Source of the DNA: Mesocentrotus franciscanus
Taxonomy: Eukaryota; Echinodermata; Echinoidea; Camarodonta; Strongylocentrotidae
NCBI GenBank assembly: GCA_037976565.1
Contig: CP137683.1
Location: forward strand, 14,961,699 to 15,025,698
DNA: 64,000 nt
Direction: 5' to 3'
The position numbers and the translations under genes were made by a program. Of this stretch, positions 61,451 to 64,000 are shown piece after piece (within the stretch, counting starts at the first letter, position 1; every line of letters starts with the position of its first letter). Below the pieces are notes generated by a model. The model did not search any database and was not told where the DNA came from. It worked only from the letters and a program-made list of their open reading frames with translations.

Positions 61451-62128
61451 GCAGCATTAGTAGTAGTACCAGTAGTTGTTGTATCATTGGAAGCAGTATG
61501 TTAAGAAATATTATTACAGTCGACCTAACGTTATCAAATTTCATCAGTTATTCAATGCAAATTCTGTTAAGCAGTTAAAGAACCTTTCCAAATTGTGTAA
61601 GATTATTATGTCTAAGTGTTGATAATTTGTTTTGTCCTTTGTAATACGTTAGACTTTTGGTTTAATATGTTGTTGTCGTTTTTAGTATCATAGTGTACAT
61701 ACATGTAGATGGTAGTGTTAGTACTGCCAGTTGAGATAAAGGGTATTATGTATTTTATTAAAGTTTATCTTAAAGCTTGCCTTCATTTGTTTGTTGTTCG
61801 CTGCCAAAGATTTTTTTGTTTGTAAAGATTTTCTGTTTTGTTTTAAATAATCTTTTAATATCATTGTTGAACATTATATTTGTACTATTCAACTGTATTT
61901 TTTCAAAGCCCCAGAAGGGGCCGTTAAAGAAATAAAAATCATTGTCATTGCCAATCATTGTCAATCATTGTCATTGTCATTGTCAGCGTTGTGTTAATAG
62001 TGTAAAATCACCTTAGCTTTTGGATCATCAGTGGTGATACCTTGTGGTAAGACGGTACATCGAGAATGAGTCCTCATGATCCTCGGTGACGTCATGGCAT
62101 CAGCCATATCCATCCCCAATAGTGATGT
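50494..62128 (-). CDS. Cytosolic sulfotransferase, copy B, exons 3-7, with one frameshift
   Basis: Minus-strand exons, 5' to 3': 62128-62012, 58608-58482, 56881-56787, 51371-51183, 50603-50494. They have the same lengths and phases as copy A exons 3-7, apart from one base. Exons 1-2 lie beyond the right edge. Motifs: catalytic His in IMRTHS, VLYIARNPKDAAVSFFNFC, TPWGSWFKNVLPWW, then FGAMKSNP and FMRKGEVGDWKNYF-type C-terminus. Exon 5 is intact here (CTCCCTGGGG), unlike A. Exon 6 is 189 instead of 190 bp because A's ATGGGGAAG is ATGGGAAG; the shift reaches a stop inside the exon. KYEGMKK replaces KYEDMKK. Introns are far larger than in A owing to LINE, TIR and triplet-array insertions. The pair is convergent, with stops 11.9 kb apart. 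Whether it is functional depends on whether the deletion is real. Confidence 0.9.
50618..50641. repeat. (GA)n beside exon 7 of copy B
   Basis: On the gene's strand this is (CT)n just upstream of the exon 7 acceptor, and it is present at the same place in copy A (38432-38455). It may act as part of the polypyrimidine tract. Confidence 0.8.
51025..51170 (-). mobile_element. tRNA-derived SINE in intron 6, copy B
   Basis: Inverted counterpart of 37928-38075, with box B-like GGATTTGAACCCC read here on the plus strand. Copy B has a few extra bases. Confidence 0.65.
52988..53125 (+). pseudogene. LINE ORF1-like coiled-coil fragment
   Basis: The frame reads MDGLLAIYDVLSSKLAKIEK and continues through a heptad-like stretch to RKENLLFYGIP. 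This resembles the coiled coil and the conserved NNLxFxGIP segment of L1/CR1-type ORF1 proteins. It stops just after and is not joined to a longer frame. Confidence 0.5.
53126..53995 (+). pseudogene. Nested CR1/jockey-like LINE reverse transcriptase fragment
   Basis: IAEYLNDYFVGVGSTLA, LKQSPGYDGITNSIL, CGNYRPISVLTEFSKILE, DFQFGFRK, a DTIDHD catalytic-type block, YGVRGKALEWFRNYL and QGSLLGPLLFILY appear in order, in shifting frames. These are the RT blocks of the CR1/jockey group, distinct from the surrounding Tx1-like blocks. The element is inactive, with multiple stops and shifts. Confidence 0.8.
54000..54345. repeat. Unassigned repeat with CACTCCCATT microsatellite
   Basis: A CACTCCCATT-C-type imperfect array (54178-54272) lies between the nested RT fragment and the resumption of the Tx1-like sequence. 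It is probably part of the nested insertion. Confidence 0.5.
57601..57968. mobile_element. hAT-like MITE, intron 4 of copy B
   Basis: Begins CAGGGGCGGATCCAG (57609) and ends TTGATCCGCCACTT(G), flanked by GGTGTGGT at 57601-57608 and 57961-57968. Internally a GCCGATTTTTCGCTCAGT block is repeated. Same family type as 33681-34049, but at a different position in the gene. Confidence 0.8.
58195..58395. mobile_element. Palindromic element, intron 4 of copy B
   Basis: CATAGCATATTGAGAGAAATAG ... TTGTGACACGCGCA is mirrored by TGTGCGTATTTCACAACTATTTC ... ACGTTATGG. A nested pair (AAGGTCAGTTCATGGAGCTCC / GGAGCTACATGAATTGACCTT) sits inside. Copy A keeps only the outer arms (36271-36341). Confidence 0.7.
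58740..59300. other. Intron 3 of copy B, unassigned part
   Basis: AT-rich. (GAT)n near 58770-58790, and a self-complementary TTTACCGG-TGCTC-CCGGTAAA near 58960. No exon. Confidence 0.45.
59310..61490. repeat. Large TAG/TAC/GGT triplet array region with internal duplications
   Basis: TAC-type triplets (59310-59440) switch through a short bridge to TAG-type triplets, then to GGT/GTGGT-rich DNA (60590-61170), and back to TAG/CAG. Two blocks are duplicated: 59610-59800 with 60285-60475, and 59910-60287 with 61222-61660. The second pair carries the unique-looking GTCGACCTAACGTTATCAAA sequence. All long frames here (poly-Leu, poly-Thr, poly-Val, poly-Ser) are artefacts. Confidence 0.9.
61660..62005. 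repeat. Element tail with (ATTGTC)n
   Basis: CAAAGCCCCAGAAGGGGCCG followed by TTAAAGAAATAAAAATCATTGTCATTG and repeated CATTGTC units looks like the 3' end and simple-repeat tail of a non-LTR element. The class is unassigned. Confidence 0.5.
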
Positions 62129-62384
62129 CTGAGATGACGTCATCGGTGACAGAACAATAACGGCATTAAAATATATATATATATACAAATACAAAATGAC
62201 GGTAAAATATATTAAGTACAGAGGTGTTTAGGTCTAGATTTTTTCCTAAAAAAGCATACATACTTCATTGACGAATCTGAGAGAAGGCGTGTTTACAGGG
62301 AATTAGAACCAGGATACAATCTGCGATTGCAGAGTATACAAGATGTTGCAAAATTTAAAAGGTGATAAAATATTGAAACACAAC

Positions 62385-62455
62385 ATTCGTGCCGACTGTG
62401 GATCAAAGGGTTTGCGGTTCAAGTCCCGCCACATGCAGCATTATGTCTTTGACAA
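62385..62455 (+). mobile_element. tRNA-like SINE fragment
   Basis: GCCGACTGTGGATCAAAGGG and GCGGTTCAAGTCCCGCC give box B and part of the T-arm of a tRNA, without a complete cloverleaf. It is treated as a SINE remnant. Confidence 0.45.
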
Positions 62456-62514
62456 GAGGTTAATGTTCAATTGCTCTTGCATAAAAGTTTGATATAAGAT
62501 ATAATAATAGAAGA

Positions 62515-62790
62515 ATAATTTTATTTACCCAGAGAAGCCACATCAGCATCAGCATCCTCAGGATCTTCCAGACGGCATTGCGATGCCAAATATTACCCAA
62601 GAATTGCCAGGTACCCATAGACACATGGGTGGAGAGTGGGAAATATTGATTAATGTCTTGCCAAAGGACTTTAGTGCCGGGTTGGGGTACACAAGAGTGA
62701 AGTGAACACAACTAAAACAAATAACAACAATACGCAAAGTCCCAACTACACAATCCTGACTGGCTTGAAACAATTTGTGTTTCCTTTGTT
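62515..62790 (-). mobile_element. SINE in intron 2 of copy B, shared with copy A
   Basis: Inverted counterpart of 34475-34760, including CCATGTGTC-ATGGGTACC-TGGCAATTC read on the minus strand. It confirms that the duplication extends across intron 2. Confidence 0.75.
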
Positions 62791-62957
62791 AGTTGTCTAA
62801 TCGAAACTGGCAATGCGAGAGGCCTCAGGTATGCAGTGAATGGAAACCTTGTAACGGCTTGTTAAAATATGACGCCGAATAAAAAGCCGCCGCGGTTATT
62901 TTTTTACGTGTAAATGAACGGCAACTACGACCAACAAATGACCTGCGTGTATTCACT

Positions 62958-63776
62958 TATGCCTAGGTCACATTTGCTCTACGGCTAGCATACGGCGACC
63001 GTACGCCCATCGAAATCGAAAGATACTTGCGGCGGCCGCAGAGAATCTTCGGTGGCCTCAGGGTCGACCTAGGGCGTATCCCTATCTTTACAGGCCGTAC
63101 GGGTCGCCGTGGGATTATAACGCGGAGTTATAACTGTTTTATTTCTAGGTTCGCTGTAGCGATTAGACACGCCGTAGCCATGCCGTAGAGCGGTTCCACG
63201 GCGCCCATACGTCGGGCGTACGGTGGCCTTGTGTTTGCCGTGCGGCTGCCCTGGGGTCATATGAATTACACTTTTGCAGAACCCAAAAATATTGCGACGG
63301 CCGCAAGAATTCCACGGGCGCCCTAGGGCAGCCTTAAGGCGGCCCTTCGATGCCCGTACGGTGGCCTTGCGGTATGGCCCACGTACAAGGCACACGTACG
63401 TCTCCCGTAAGCTCGCCGCGTGCCATCCGTACTGTCCCCGTGGCTGTCTGCGCCGTGAGTGGAGCAGGTATGTAGCGGTAGCGTCAGTCCAGCCGCACGG
63501 TCGCCGTATGGTCCCTCTGCGGGCGCCTTGGTATTTGTCAAAAAACTACGGCCGCCGCAGGGACGCCCTAAGGCGGCCGTGCGTCATCACTTCACAGGCC
63601 GTACGGCAGCCGCAGGTTCTCTGTTTCCACAAATTCAAAATACGCCGTGCGGCTACCCTATCATATGTGACCGCTACCGTATGTGACCGTGGGAATGCTG
63701 CGGCGGCCCTATAATTGTTATTAGAAGTAGATATTTTAGACCGCATGGCCGTCGTGGCAAATGTGACCTAGGCATA
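62958..63776. mobile_element. 819-bp GC-rich TIR element, intron 2 of copy B
   Basis: TATGCCTAGGTCACATTTGC at the left is inverted exactly at the right (GCAAATGTGACCTAGGCATA). The interior is much more GC-rich than its surroundings and is studded with CCGTACGG, GCGGCCG and CTAAGGCGGCC-type motifs that could pair with each other. Copy A lacks it: A reads CACGCAAGTCC... across the site, from TAGTGAATACACGC to CAGAGCT without the insert. The insertion is therefore later than the duplication. No transposase is seen. Confidence 0.85.
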
Positions 63777-64000
63777 AGCTCTATGTTATCAGATACAGGA
63801 AAGTGAAGCGTATTACACTTCACGTCATCATTTAAAAAAAAACGCCGCGGTTTTGCCGCGTCATGTCTGAACGAAGCTTAAGGAATTATTCCTTGAATGC
63901 TTTATGGCAGCTGATCTTAGGTCAGTGTAGCCATCCTTGGCACCTCTTTATACGCCTCGAGCATCTTGTGGAAGTAGAAGTGTCATAGTCGATTGGTTTA
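63777..64000. other. Intron 2 flank of copy B, cut by the window edge
   Basis: 63885-63965 is the inverse of about 34150-34240 in copy A (GAGGCGTATAA-GAGGTGCC, GGATGGCTAC). The last 24 bp (GTCATAGTCGATTGGTTTA) match the start of the tRNA-derived SINE at 39141, so another SINE begins at the edge. Confidence 0.7.

Overview
The window is animal nuclear DNA. It is AT-rich and gene-poor, its genes are split by GT-AG introns, and it is crowded with SINEs, LINE fragments, terminal-inverted-repeat (TIR) elements, foldback elements and trinucleotide arrays. A family of cytosolic sulfotransferases and SINE types common in marine invertebrates point to a marine invertebrate, most likely a deuterostome such as an echinoderm. 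That placement is inference. No prokaryotic signature, CRISPR array or operon is present.

Layout. 1-12.1 kb holds no gene that I can support: tandem duplications, a 1.4-kb foldback element at 6248-7657, a near-perfect 303-bp palindrome at 9004-9306 and several small TIR elements. 12.2-18.4 kb, minus strand, holds a seven-coding-exon gene whose splice phases all agree. It predicts about 410 residues with one Cys-rich membrane segment and a proline-rich tail carrying a PPSY motif; I do not recognise the family. 19.4-31.6 kb is repeat territory: an 889-bp element between identical 20-bp repeats, an inverted repeat at 21.5-22.2 kb, a TIR element stuffed with a 90-bp minisatellite, two near-identical copies of a 540-bp element, and an orphan sulfotransferase exon at 23456-23582.

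31.9-64 kb is dominated by two convergent (tail-to-tail) sulfotransferase genes. Copy A, on the plus strand (31951-38577), has all seven coding exons. Copy B, on the minus strand (50494 to beyond the right edge), shows exons 3-7. Exons, exon lengths, introns and even intronic SINEs correspond, so this is a large inverted duplication. Each copy has exactly one single-base deletion, in a different exon (A in exon 5, B in exon 6), and both fall in homopolymer runs. Either both copies are young pseudogenes or the assembly has homopolymer errors; the sequence alone cannot decide.

The spacer between the two genes contains a 6.7-kb unit with 146-bp identical TIRs and a perfect 9-bp target duplication (Mutator-like layout). 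Inside it, a LINE has split an older small TIR element. Copy B has grown since duplication through a 4.5-kb LINE composite with a 13-bp target duplication, a hAT-like element, about 2 kb of TAG/TAC arrays, and an 819-bp GC-rich TIR element whose empty site is still readable in copy A. I found no convincing new multi-gene system. The most unusual items are the foldback element, the element with 20-bp flanking repeats, the unrecognised proline-tailed membrane protein, and the paired inverted sulfotransferases.
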